5,521 bases of DNA from JBAXLO01 sp037134755 (GCA_037134755.1 JBAXLO010000269.1:1-5521), one strand, 5' to 3'; positions 1-5,462 are shown, counted from the stretch's first letter. Notes: a model not told the origin generated them from the letters alone. Made by a program: numbers and translations.

Positions 1-28
1 GATTAAAATGAGATTTATTTAAATTGAA

Positions 29-258
29 ATGTTATTTGTAGCGTTCGTCTGGAAATTTAAAGGGGTTGAAAAGTTATTTATAGAGTTTAATTGGAAAATT
101 ATTGGGAATAAGAAGTTATTCAATAAGTTCAGATGTAAATTTATTGACATTTATAAATAACTTAAGGAGTTGAAGAGGAATTTTATTGACATTGTGAAGT
201 TATTTATTGAGTTGAAGAGGAATTTTATTGACATTGTGAAGTTATTTATTGAGTTGAA
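29..258. repeat. Degenerate 42-bp tandem array (21-bp half-units)
   Basis: Units begin at 29, 71, 113, 155, 197 and 239 (the last one partial), an exact 42-bp period. Units 155-196 and 197-238 are nearly identical, and the 42 bp from 167 to 208 are repeated exactly at 209-250. The outer units have diverged. Each 42-bp unit splits into two 21-bp halves that agree at about 13 of 21 positions and share TTATTGA, so the basic period is 21 bp. One minus-strand frame stays open across the perfect copies as a 14-residue repeat, but it has no start codon or conserved context, so I treat the array as noncoding. It contains TGAGTTGA, and the 29-70 unit contains CTGGAAAT. Both cores recur in the other arrays of this window. 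Confidence 0.85.
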
Positions 259-505
259 TATTTTTTTACACTCGATTTTTAGGGAAATTAAAAGAACTTA
301 AGTTTGGAGTTTGGAAATGCCTAAATATTTAAAAAAAACAAATATTACTATTGTTAGAAAATTAATAGCACATTTTTTAAAAAAATATTAACGATACAAA
401 TTATACCATAATATTAATAGATTATGAATTTAGCCATGATATTGAATAATAGCAATTATAAGCATACCTTATTATATAATAATTTTTTGAATAAATTATT
501 CCCCA
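259..505. other. AT-rich gene-free stretch
   Basis: Together with the 42-bp array this makes about 500 bases without a gene. The sequence is very AT-rich, and I see no coding frame or RNA gene in it. The only structure is an A/T-only inverted repeat, AATAATTT at 478-485 and AAATTATT at 493-500 with a 7-nt loop. It lies just before the start of the restriction-modification relic. In sequence this AT-rich it may be chance. Confidence 0.5.
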
Positions 506-667
506 ATGAACCTAATCCAACTTAAACCACGCAAATCATTGAATAAAGCCTTTTTGAAAGTGAAGGCTAAAACTTTTGTTTTACCTGACATTTATTTCTC
601 CCAATTGGTTTGCCAGCTTTATGGGTTGAGTGCGGAGGAGAAGGGGATTGTGGAGGGGAAGAGTTAA
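506..667 (+). pseudogene. Internally deleted relic of an Eco57I-type restriction-modification protein
   Basis: This is a 53-codon frame from ATG to TAA. Residues 1-20 contain LKPRKSLNKAFLKVK, which matches what I know of the N-terminal start of large Bacteroidota Eco57I/type IIG-like restriction-modification (DNA methyltransferase) proteins. Residues about 32-51 contain QLVCQLYGLSAEEKGIVEG, which matches the usual C-terminal tail of the same family (QLYGLTEEE followed by IVEG). The full proteins are normally around 1,000 residues, so essentially everything between, including the methyltransferase motifs and nuclease, is missing. The junction probably lies near residues 21-26. The frame is intact across the junction, so a short peptide could be made, but no enzyme activity is possible. 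The 3' part has higher GC than its surroundings and is repeated in inverted orientation at 2512-2561. The alternative is a genuine small protein, which I consider unlikely. The family assignment is from memory of its motifs. Confidence 0.72.
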
Positions 668-679
668 TTACAAATTACG
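666..679. repeat. Two AATTAC(A/G) heptamers
   Basis: AATTACA at 666-672 is followed directly by AATTACG at 673-679, overlapping the stop codon of the relic. It is the same heptamer that is repeated four times after the atpB stop codon at 5047-5074. Two copies alone would be weak evidence; the shared placement at a gene end makes it worth noting. Confidence 0.5.
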
Positions 680-762
680 AAAAAAATGAATAATTAAAAA
701 AAACTTATTTCAAATTATAAACTTTAGTATCAATGAATACAGCAACAACATTAAACCTTTTT

Positions 763-788
763 ACCTTATTCCTATACAATAATAAGGT
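763..788. other. Perfect 8-bp hairpin preceding the 48-bp array
   Basis: ACCTTATT at 763-770 pairs with AATAAGGT at 781-788 around a 10-nt loop. The right arm (ATAAGGTT when extended) is the same motif found inside every unit of the 48-bp array that starts 27 bp later, so the hairpin may be a rearranged edge of that array. No T-run follows on the plus strand, so it is not a convincing terminator. Confidence 0.45.
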
Positions 789-814
789 TGAGAAGATTTG
801 TGTGTTAAATAGCT

Positions 815-946
815 ACTAAGGTTGTTGACTGGAAATAAGGTTTAAAGAAAATATTATTTTTAACTAAGGTTGTTGACTGGAAATAAGGTTTAAAGAAAAT
901 ATTATTTTTAACTAGGGTTGTTGACTGGAAATAAGGTTTAAAGAAA
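815..946. repeat. 48-bp tandem array, 2.75 copies
   Basis: Units start at 815, 863 and 911. The first two are identical over the 48 bp. The third carries one substitution near its start and ends after 36 bp, at 946. Each unit contains GTTGTTGACTGGAAATAAGG and then an A/T-rich tail. The near identity implies recent expansion or strong homogenisation. The core GACTGGAAAT recurs at 2848-2857 and 2889-2898 in the 21-bp array. There are no unique spacers between copies, so it is not a CRISPR array. I see no coding frame that would explain the conservation. Confidence 0.9.
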
Positions 947-965
947 TGAGAATTGTCCAGTTAGA

Positions 966-994
966 AGTAGTTTGCACCATTGCAACAAACTACT
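966..994. other. 9-bp stem-loop downstream of the TPR gene
   Basis: AGTAGTTTG at 966-974 pairs perfectly with CAAACTACT at 986-994 around an 11-nt loop. It lies about 53 bp beyond the stop codon of the minus-strand TPR gene, so it could end that transcript or protect its 3' end. No T-run follows on the minus strand, so it does not meet the criteria for a standard intrinsic terminator. Confidence 0.4.
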
Positions 995-1047
995 ACCACA
1001 TTGAGTTAATATAGTATAATTGGATTTTTTACTAAAACCTGTAATTT

Positions 1048-2046
1048 TTATTCTTCATCATCTTCATCGGTTTCATCATTAAGTATATCAAAACCTAAAA
1101 GATTAGCTATTATTTTCTGATAATACTCCACAGCTTTATAGTTTTTTATTTTTTTATTTATTACTAACAAATTCATATATAAAACACTTCTCAATGAATC
1201 TCCTTCTTTTGTCAACTCAACTGCTTTTTGAAGATAATCTATTGCTTTTTTCGCATCACCTTCATCATTAAATTGAGTTGCACCTATATTATTATACACC
1301 TCAGGGTAATTTGGTTTTATTTTTAAAGCCTCCAGAAAATTATGCATAGCCATATAATGATCTCCCATACTACAATATACGGTACCTATATGATAATAAA
1401 CTTCTGCCTTATCGGGATATATTTCAAGTATGTCACTAAATATTTTAATAGCTATACTATAATTACCCAACTCCGCATTCATCGAACCAAGATTAAATTT
1501 TACATCTAAATTATCAGCATCTTTTTCATTATACTTTTCAAAACGTTCTTTGGCTAAAGCAAATTCTTTTTTCATTGAATAAGCATAACCTTGTTGAAAA
1601 AACTTATCCATATTAAAATCCTCATTTTCATCAGGTATTAAGTTAAAGGTAGTAATTAAATTATCCCATTCTTTTTTCTCTAAATAAATTTCAGTTAAGT
1701 CAATTATCGATTCAAAATCTTCTTTATCGACTTCTACAGCTTTATTATAACTTTCAATAGCTTTATCCGTTTGGCCCATTACATTATAGTCTACACCCAA
1801 TTCATAATATATACTACTTATATCTTGTTTATCATCTACAAGTAGTAAAATCATATTTGCTATGCTTATACTTTCTTCTCGTTTTTTCTGCCTCCATAAG
1901 TTGGTCATTAACAATTGTAGAATTACTGCAGTATCGATTGGGAAATCAATCAATGCTTGTCTGATTAATTTTTCCTCTTCTTCAAAATCTTCAGTATATT
2001 TAGTAATTTGGTGTAAATGTCTTGGAAAGTAATTTAGTTTTTTCAT
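1048..2046 (-). CDS. TPR-repeat protein, function unknown
   Basis: This 332-residue protein is built almost entirely of tetratricopeptide repeats, helical scaffolds that bind other proteins. Visible repeats lie at about residues 77-110 (YYELGVDYNVMGQTDKAIES), 147-179, 180-213 (FNLGSMNAELGNYSIAIKIF), 214-247 (YYHIGTVYCSMGDHYMAMHN) and 248-282, with degenerate ones at about 20-70, 111-143 and 287-318. It has no signal peptide or transmembrane segment, so it is probably cytoplasmic. The C-terminus is a short acidic tail (ETDEDDEE). It starts 24 bp after the stop codon of the 123-residue gene on the same strand, so the two are probably co-transcribed. There is no clear Shine-Dalgarno sequence before the ATG, as is usual in Bacteroidota. 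No enzymatic domain is visible, and the partner and pathway cannot be inferred from the fold alone. Confidence 0.9.
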   Translation of the reverse strand: MKKLNYFPRHLHQITKYTEDFEEEEKLIRQALIDFPIDTAVILQLLMTNLWRQKKREESISIANMILLLVDDKQDISSIYYELGVDYNVMGQTDKAIESYNKAVEVDKEDFESIIDLTEIYLEKKEWDNLITTFNLIPDENEDFNMDKFFQQGYAYSMKKEFALAKERFEKYNEKDADNLDVKFNLGSMNAELGNYSIAIKIFSDILEIYPDKAEVYYHIGTVYCSMGDHYMAMHNFLEALKIKPNYPEVYNNIGATQFNDEGDAKKAIDYLQKAVELTKEGDSLRSVLYMNLLVINKKIKNYKAVEYYQKIIANLLGFDILNDETDEDDEE

Positions 2047-2070
2047 GTATTATTTTTTTTAATTCGTTTC

Positions 2071-2442
2071 TTAATTTATATTTTCATGATTCGTTTTGTT
2101 TCTATCAAAACTATTTTTTTTTATTTCTTCAACAAATTTCAAACTTACGTTTTTCAATTGGAATTTTTCTAACACTTTCAATCTTTGACAATATTTATCA
2201 AGTGTTTTCTTAAAATCTTTTATATTTGGTAAATCATCGTAAAAGATATCTAACATAGCTTCTTCTAAATCCCATTCAGTCAACCATTCTTTTATTAGTG
2301 ATTCACAAACATCAAGAAAGATATCATCAGTTTTGCAATCACTAGCCAATATCCCAAATTGTAAGGTTAAATCATGATGAAATTTTTCTGCTGTTATAAT
2401 AATTGCATCATAGGTTTCTTGTGATAAATCGTCTGTATCCAT
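2071..2442 (-). CDS. Hypothetical acidic 123-residue protein upstream of the TPR gene
   Basis: I do not recognise this family with confidence. The first 70 residues are acidic and look helical, with a distinctive EKFHHDLTLQFGIL at 19-32 and a segment rich in Trp, Asp and Glu at 52-70 (EWLTEWDLEEAMLDIFYDDL). The last 50 residues are rich in Lys and look like amphipathic helix (DFKKTLDKYCQRLKVLEKF), ending in a polar, Asn-rich tail. There is no signal peptide, membrane segment or metal-binding cluster; the three Cys near positions 36, 46 and 85 are scattered. The protein is small, soluble and probably cytoplasmic. It is the first gene of a likely two-gene transcription unit with the TPR protein, so the two products may interact, but that is inference. 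The normal codon structure and position in an operon support a real gene. Confidence 0.8.
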   Translation of the reverse strand: MDTDDLSQETYDAIIITAEKFHHDLTLQFGILASDCKTDDIFLDVCESLIKEWLTEWDLEEAMLDIFYDDLPNIKDFKKTLDKYCQRLKVLEKFQLKNVSLKFVEEIKKNSFDRNKTNHENIN

Positions 2443-2500
2443 TAATTATTTATTTTTAATTATTAATTCCTTCTCTTTTGACATCTCTACTTTACTGTAA

Positions 2501-2587
2501 TCATTTTCCACCCTCCACAATCCTAATCTCCTCCACACTCAACCCCTAAAGCTGGTGAACCATTTGTTTGATTTCGATATAAGTCAT
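2501..2587 (-). pseudogene. C-terminal relic of an Eco57I-type restriction-modification gene, with internal stop
   Basis: Read on the minus strand, the frame from 2587 gives TYIEIKQMVHQL, a TAG stop (2546-2548), then GLSVEEIRIVEGGK and a TGA stop. The TAG occupies the Tyr position of the family's QLYGL motif, so it is a nonsense change in an otherwise recognisable C-terminal tail. The 50 bp at 2512-2561 match 607-656 of the other relic in inverted orientation at 43 of 50 positions. An in-frame TAA lies directly upstream of 2587, so nothing longer survives. It lies just upstream of the 123-residue gene and may be part of its 5' leader. The assignment rests on the tail motif and the similarity to the first relic. 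Confidence 0.68.
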
Positions 2588-2844
2588 TTATTGTTAAATT
2601 ATGGGTTTTAAATATTGCATACAAAAGTAAGGTTTTATTTGAAACAAATGGAAATAAAATAAATAAAATCACAAAAAACAAGAAAAAAACATTAGAGATT
2701 TAGCATAGTGATATTTATAGATAATAACATTCTGAAACTACAATAATTACTAAAAGTGTGAGTATTGTTAGAGAAGCTTTTAATCGTTGAAATATTTTGT
2801 ACATTTTTTTTTACAAATCAAAAATTGTTGTTCCTGTTGCAAAC
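2588..2844. other. AT-rich gene-free stretch with small hairpins
   Basis: With the following 21-bp array this gives about 600 bases without an intact gene. I see no coding frame. It contains a loose TTTGTA/TACAAA inverted repeat (2796-2801 and 2812-2817) around a run of nine T. It also contains TCCTGTT-GCA-AACAGGA, a perfect 7-bp stem with a 3-nt loop whose right arm ends at 2848, inside the first unit of the 21-bp array. Neither is followed by a convincing terminator tail. Confidence 0.5.
2622..2629 (-). promoter_or_regulatory. Possible -7 box for the 123-residue/TPR gene pair
   Basis: On the minus strand this reads TACTTTTG, fitting the Bacteroidota -7 consensus TAnnTTTG. A TTTG lies upstream (2645-2648 on the plus strand), but the 15-bp gap is shorter than the usual roughly 19-21. 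Transcription from here would run through the relic and into the 123-residue gene about 180 bp away. In such AT-rich DNA a chance match is quite possible. Confidence 0.3.
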
Positions 2845-3137
2845 AGGACTGGAAATGCTATAAAAATGAGTTGACGTGATATAAACACGACTGGAAATGA
2901 TAAAAAAATGAGTTGTAGCGATCTAAAATGAATAATCGTGATCTAAAAATTAATTGTCGTTAATGAAAAATGAATTGATATGACCTGAAAATAGATGAAG
3001 ATTTTTTTAAAATGAGTTGACGCCGCATAAAAATGAGTGAACGTCGTATAAAAATGAGTGAACGTCATATAAAAATGAGTTGACGCCGAATAAAAATGAC
3101 TCGACGCGGTATAAAAATGAGTGATCGCCGAAACACA
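2845..3137. repeat. 21-bp tandem array, about 14 units
   Basis: Units start at 2845, 2866, 2887, 2908, 2928, 2949, 2970, 2991, 3012, 3033, 3054, 3075, 3096 and 3117. The period is 21 bp throughout except for one 20-bp unit at 2908. The best-conserved part is 3012-3116, where units read ATGAGTTGACGCCG or ATGAGTGAACGTCG followed by an A-rich tail. The first and third units instead carry GACTGGAAATG, the core of the 48-bp array. One minus-strand frame (2943-3170) is open as a heptapeptide repeat of the type THFYTAS. Because the unit is seven codons long, an open frame persists by periodicity, so I regard the peptide as a by-product. The array lies just beyond the 3' end of the NlpC/P60 gene and is not needed for that gene. 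Confidence 0.9.
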
Positions 3138-3191
3138 ATTAGAAATTATTCTGTAGTAATTAAAATGCACATAATAAGACTTGTAATTTTT

Positions 3192-3746
3192 TTAAAGTAC
3201 CCTCCCCGCCCCAGAGTAATATTTAGCATAGTAAGCCTCGTCGAGGCTGTTGATCATTACCCCTTTGGAAGTAGAAGCGTGCACAAACCTCTTCTTACTA
3301 ATATAAATGCCAACATGCGAGATCTTTTGCCCTTTAATTTTGTAAAAAATGATATCGCCTTGTTGCAATTCGTCAATATTTACAGCATGAATATCCATTT
3401 GCATATCCTCCGCACGTCTTCGGAGAGTTATACCGTAAAACTCATTATAAAAAGTATTAACAAAACAGGAACAATCAATCCCCTCGCGACTACAACCGCC
3501 AAACTTATACGGAACTCCAATCCACGAAGCAATCATTTTAATGAAATCCATGTCCTCGTAGCCCTCCAATTCGTAACCCAGCTTAATAGAATATTCTTTA
3601 TAGAAAGAAATATTGCTGTCTTTTTTCAAAATCTTTTTATTTTCTTTAATAGGATTAGATACATCATGTGTAGTTCGGCATGATATCGTGAATATCAGCA
3701 AAAACAGCATGCCAGTTATAAATATGAAGTGTCGCATAGATTTCAT
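3192..3746 (-). CDS. NlpC/P60-family cell-wall peptidase, predicted lipoprotein
   Basis: The 184-residue product is a predicted cysteine peptidase of the NlpC/P60 family, whose members cleave peptide stems of peptidoglycan, typically at D-Glu-diaminopimelate bonds. Residues 1-22 form a lipoprotein signal peptide with a hydrophobic core and TISC lipobox, giving lipidation at Cys23. No acidic residues follow the Cys, so surface export is not suggested. The catalytic domain spans about 65-184, with GVPYKFGG (77-84) leading to the nucleophile Cys92 in IDCSCFV, His144 in SHVGIYI and a third polar residue, probably His156, in FVHAST. The usual DCSGF motif here has Cys at the Gly position (residue 94), which is odd but does not remove a catalytic residue. 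The length is typical for a single-domain member. A second in-frame ATG at codon 4 is a plausible alternative start. The gene is divergent from atpB and has no functional link to it that I can see. Confidence 0.93.
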   Translation of the reverse strand: MKSMRHFIFITGMLFLLIFTISCRTTHDVSNPIKENKKILKKDSNISFYKEYSIKLGYELEGYEDMDFIKMIASWIGVPYKFGGCSREGIDCSCFVNTFYNEFYGITLRRRAEDMQMDIHAVNIDELQQGDIIFYKIKGQKISHVGIYISKKRFVHASTSKGVMINSLDEAYYAKYYSGAGRVL

Positions 3747-3750
3747 TTTG

Positions 3751-3758
3751 CAAATATA
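3751..3758 (-). promoter_or_regulatory. Possible -7 box for the NlpC/P60 gene
   Basis: The minus strand reads TATATTTG, a full match to TAnnTTTG, ending only 4 bp before the annotated ATG. I see no TTTG at the expected -33 distance. If it is used, transcription would begin at or inside the first codons, so the message would be leaderless or start at the ATG of codon 4. Otherwise the match is chance. Confidence 0.38.
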
Positions 3759-3847
3759 CTAACAATATTTAACATGTATTTTATCTAAATTGAAGTTAAT
3801 GTTAATAAATATTATGAAATTATTATTAATTATTTAAGTAATTTCCT

Positions 3848-3855
3848 TAATTTTG
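3848..3855 (+). promoter_or_regulatory. Probable -7 box of the atp operon
   Basis: TAATTTTG fits the Bacteroidota -7 consensus TAnnTTTG and is followed by a purine-rich start region. It would give a 5' leader of roughly 65-70 nt before atpB. No clear TTTG occurs at the -33 position. It is the best candidate in the 183-bp gap between the divergent NlpC/P60 and atpB genes. Confidence 0.45.
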
Positions 3856-3929
3856 CAAACGGATTTATAATAATATCCAATTTATATTGTTTTACTGTTA
3901 TTAAATACTTTAAGGTAACTAACTAGGGA

Positions 3930-5042
3930 ATGATTATGCGTATAACTTGCATGAAAAGAATAATTAAGAACAAATACATCATAGGAACAATCTTATTGTT
4001 TTTAGTTTTGCAGTTTAATAATATGGCATTTGCAGGCGAAAAAGGAAAGTTCAATGCCGGCGAAATGATTGTTGAACATATAAGCGATGCCTATGAATGG
4101 CACATTGTTACAGTTGGCGAAACACATGTTTCGATACCTTTACCGGTTATACTTATATATAATGGAGAGCTTAAAACTTTTTGTTCCTCTAAATTCAATC
4201 ATGGTGCTAGTAGTTACGAAGACTTTAAGATTTCAGAAGAAGTTGCCCACAAAGGAAAAATAGTTCATATTTCTAAAGATGCCAGCGGAAAAGAGATTGA
4301 AGACGAAAACTTACCTTACGATTTTTCTATTACTAAGAATGTAATGTCCTTATTTATTAGTGTCTTTCTTATACTATTGTTGTTCCTAACTATCTCACGC
4401 TCTTACAAAAAGAGAGGGATGGCGTCTCCAAAAGGTTTTGCATCCTTATTAGAACCAATTATATTATTTGTAAGAGACGATATTGCAAAATCATCTATTG
4501 GAGAGAAGAAATATGAGAGATACTTGCCGTTTTTACTCACAGTATTCTTCTTTATTTTCTTAAATAACTTATTGGGATTAATACCTTTCTTTCCGGGAGG
4601 AGTTAACTTAACAGGAAACATTGCAATAACGTTAACACTTGCAGTATTTACATTCCTTATTACTTCGTTTAGCGCAAACAAAGCTTACTGGAAGCATGTA
4701 ATAAATGCTCCAGGGGTGCCATGGTGGTTAAAGTTACCAATACCATTGATGCCTATCGTTGAAATAGTAGGATTATTTACAAAACCATTTGTATTAATGG
4801 TCCGTCTCTTTGCCAACATAACTGCTGGACATATCATAGCCTTAGGGTTTATAAGTCTTATATTTATCTTTGGCGAAATGAACGTGGCTTTAGGTTATGG
4901 AGTGTCGGTAGTATCAGTAATCTTTTATGTTTTCATGGGATTACTAGAACTATTGGTGGCATTTATCCAGGCTTATGTGTTTACTTTGCTAAGTGCATTG
5001 TATTTTGGAATGGCTATTGAAGAACATCATAAAGAACACTAA
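3930..5042 (+). CDS. atpB: F-type ATP synthase subunit a
   Basis: This 370-residue membrane subunit forms the proton half-channels of Fo next to the c-ring. The essential arginine is Arg292 in LMVRLFANITAGH, equivalent to E. coli Arg210. The conserved C-terminal helix ELLVAFIQAYVFTLLSALYF (340-359) carries Gln347. Residues about 8-35 look like a signal peptide cleaved after AFA (33-35), followed by a periplasmic extension of about 100 residues beginning FNAGEMIVEHISDAYEWH. This extension is typical of Bacteroidota and explains the length compared with about 270 residues in E. coli. Membrane segments lie at about 138-156, 199-220, 230-248, 272-291, 298-316 and 323-357. The start is uncertain: GGGA abuts the first ATG but sits 6 bp before the ATG of codon 3 (3936), and the ATG of codon 8 (3951) gives the most normal signal peptide. 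It is the first gene of the atp cluster here; no atpI or atpZ gene precedes it. Confidence 0.98.
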   Translation: MIMRITCMKRIIKNKYIIGTILLFLVLQFNNMAFAGEKGKFNAGEMIVEHISDAYEWHIVTVGETHVSIPLPVILIYNGELKTFCSSKFNHGASSYEDFKISEEVAHKGKIVHISKDASGKEIEDENLPYDFSITKNVMSLFISVFLILLLFLTISRSYKKRGMASPKGFASLLEPIILFVRDDIAKSSIGEKKYERYLPFLLTVFFFIFLNNLLGLIPFFPGGVNLTGNIAITLTLAVFTFLITSFSANKAYWKHVINAPGVPWWLKLPIPLMPIVEIVGLFTKPFVLMVRLFANITAGHIIALGFISLIFIFGEMNVALGYGVSVVSVIFYVFMGLLELLVAFIQAYVFTLLSALYFGMAIEEHHKEH

Positions 5043-5046
5043 AATC

Positions 5047-5074
5047 AATTACGAATTACGAATTACGAATTACG
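5047..5074. repeat. Four perfect AATTACG heptamers after atpB
   Basis: AATTACG is repeated head to tail four times, starting 4 bp after the atpB stop codon, in the 105-bp gap before atpE. It lies inside the operon transcript. A change in copy number would alter the spacing or folding of the atpB-atpE intergenic RNA. The same heptamer occurs at 666-679, also at a gene end. Confidence 0.9.
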
Positions 5075-5147
5075 ATAAAAATTATTAACAATTAAGAATA
5101 GGTATTAATAAATTGAGATTTTTTTAACACAATAAATACAAATTAGT

Positions 5148-5408
5148 ATGTCAGTATTAACAGTTTTATTACAAGCAACAGCCGACCTGAAACCAATCGC
5201 AAAGATGGGCGCAGGTATTGGAGCTGGTATTGCAGCAATCGGAGCAGGTATCGGTATTGGTAATATCGGTAGAGGTGCTTTAGAATCTATTGCCCGTCAA
5301 CCGGAAGCAGTTGGTGATATTCGTTCAAACATGATTATCTCAGCAGCGTTGATAGAAGGTGTTGCATTCTTCGCTATTGTAGTTTGTTTATTGATCGTTT
5401 TCATGTAA
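5148..5408 (+). CDS. atpE: F-type ATP synthase subunit c
   Basis: This 86-residue proteolipid forms the rotating c-ring of Fo. Residues about 19-46 are the Gly-rich first helix (GAGIGAGIAAIGAGIGIGNI), residues 50-53 are the polar loop RQPE that contacts the F1 stalk, and about 60-85 are the second helix with the ion-binding Glu70 in ALIEGVAFF. In sodium-binding rings such as that of Ilyobacter, a Gln lies in helix 1 and a Ser follows the Glu. Here those positions are Ile37 and Gly71, so proton coupling is predicted. The N-terminus is slightly longer than usual but begins with a Met in good context. There is no Shine-Dalgarno sequence; the A/T-rich leader is normal for this phylum. It follows atpB after a 105-bp gap and is followed by a terminator-like stem-loop. 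Confidence 0.98.
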   Translation: MSVLTVLLQATADLKPIAKMGAGIGAGIAAIGAGIGIGNIGRGALESIARQPEAVGDIRSNMIISAALIEGVAFFAIVVCLLIVFM

Positions 5409-5421
5409 CAAACAATTTTAT

Positions 5422-5462
5422 CTTCCTCATTAATGCGATTGGCGGCGATGAGGAAGGTTTTT
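5422..5462 (+). terminator. Terminator-like stem-loop between atpE and atpF
   Basis: CTTCCTCAT at 5422-5430 pairs perfectly over 9 bp with ATGAGGAAG at 5448-5456, around a 17-nt loop, and is followed by GTTTTTATT. This is the form of an intrinsic terminator, placed 13 bp after the atpE stop codon and 31 bp before atpF. Because atpF and the rest of the operon lie downstream, partial termination is more likely than complete. That would leave more atpB-atpE message than message for the rest, which fits the need for many c subunits per complex. Confidence 0.75.

Noticed and set aside
815..946. CRISPR array
   Set aside because: The whole 48-bp unit is repeated with no unique spacers between copies, and no cas gene is present.
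966..994. Integron attC-type site
   Set aside because: The hairpin lacks the conserved core-site sequences and no integrase gene is in the window.
2022..2213. Plus-strand open frame of 63 codons rich in Phe, Leu and Ile
   Set aside because: It overlaps the end of the 123-residue gene and the start of the TPR gene in antisense; the hydrophobic composition follows from reading A-rich coding DNA backwards.
506..2587. Insertion sequence or transposon with the inverted tails as terminal repeats
   Set aside because: The inverted sequences are readable as protein-coding tails of a restriction-modification family, no transposase is present between them, and I see no flanking target-site duplication.
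2796..2817. Intrinsic terminator
   Set aside because: The stem has only 6 A/T-rich base pairs and the T-run lies in the loop rather than after the stem.
3096..3683. Plus-strand open frame of 195 codons
   Set aside because: It lies antisense to the NlpC/P60 gene, which has clear catalytic motifs, and starts inside the 21-bp array; it shows no recognisable domain.
4403..4681. Minus-strand open frame of 92 codons
   Set aside because: It is antisense to the most conserved part of atpB and has no features of its own.
5148..5408. Sodium-translocating c-ring
   Set aside because: The Gln of helix 1 is replaced by Ile37 and the residue after Glu70 is Gly, so the sodium ligands are absent.
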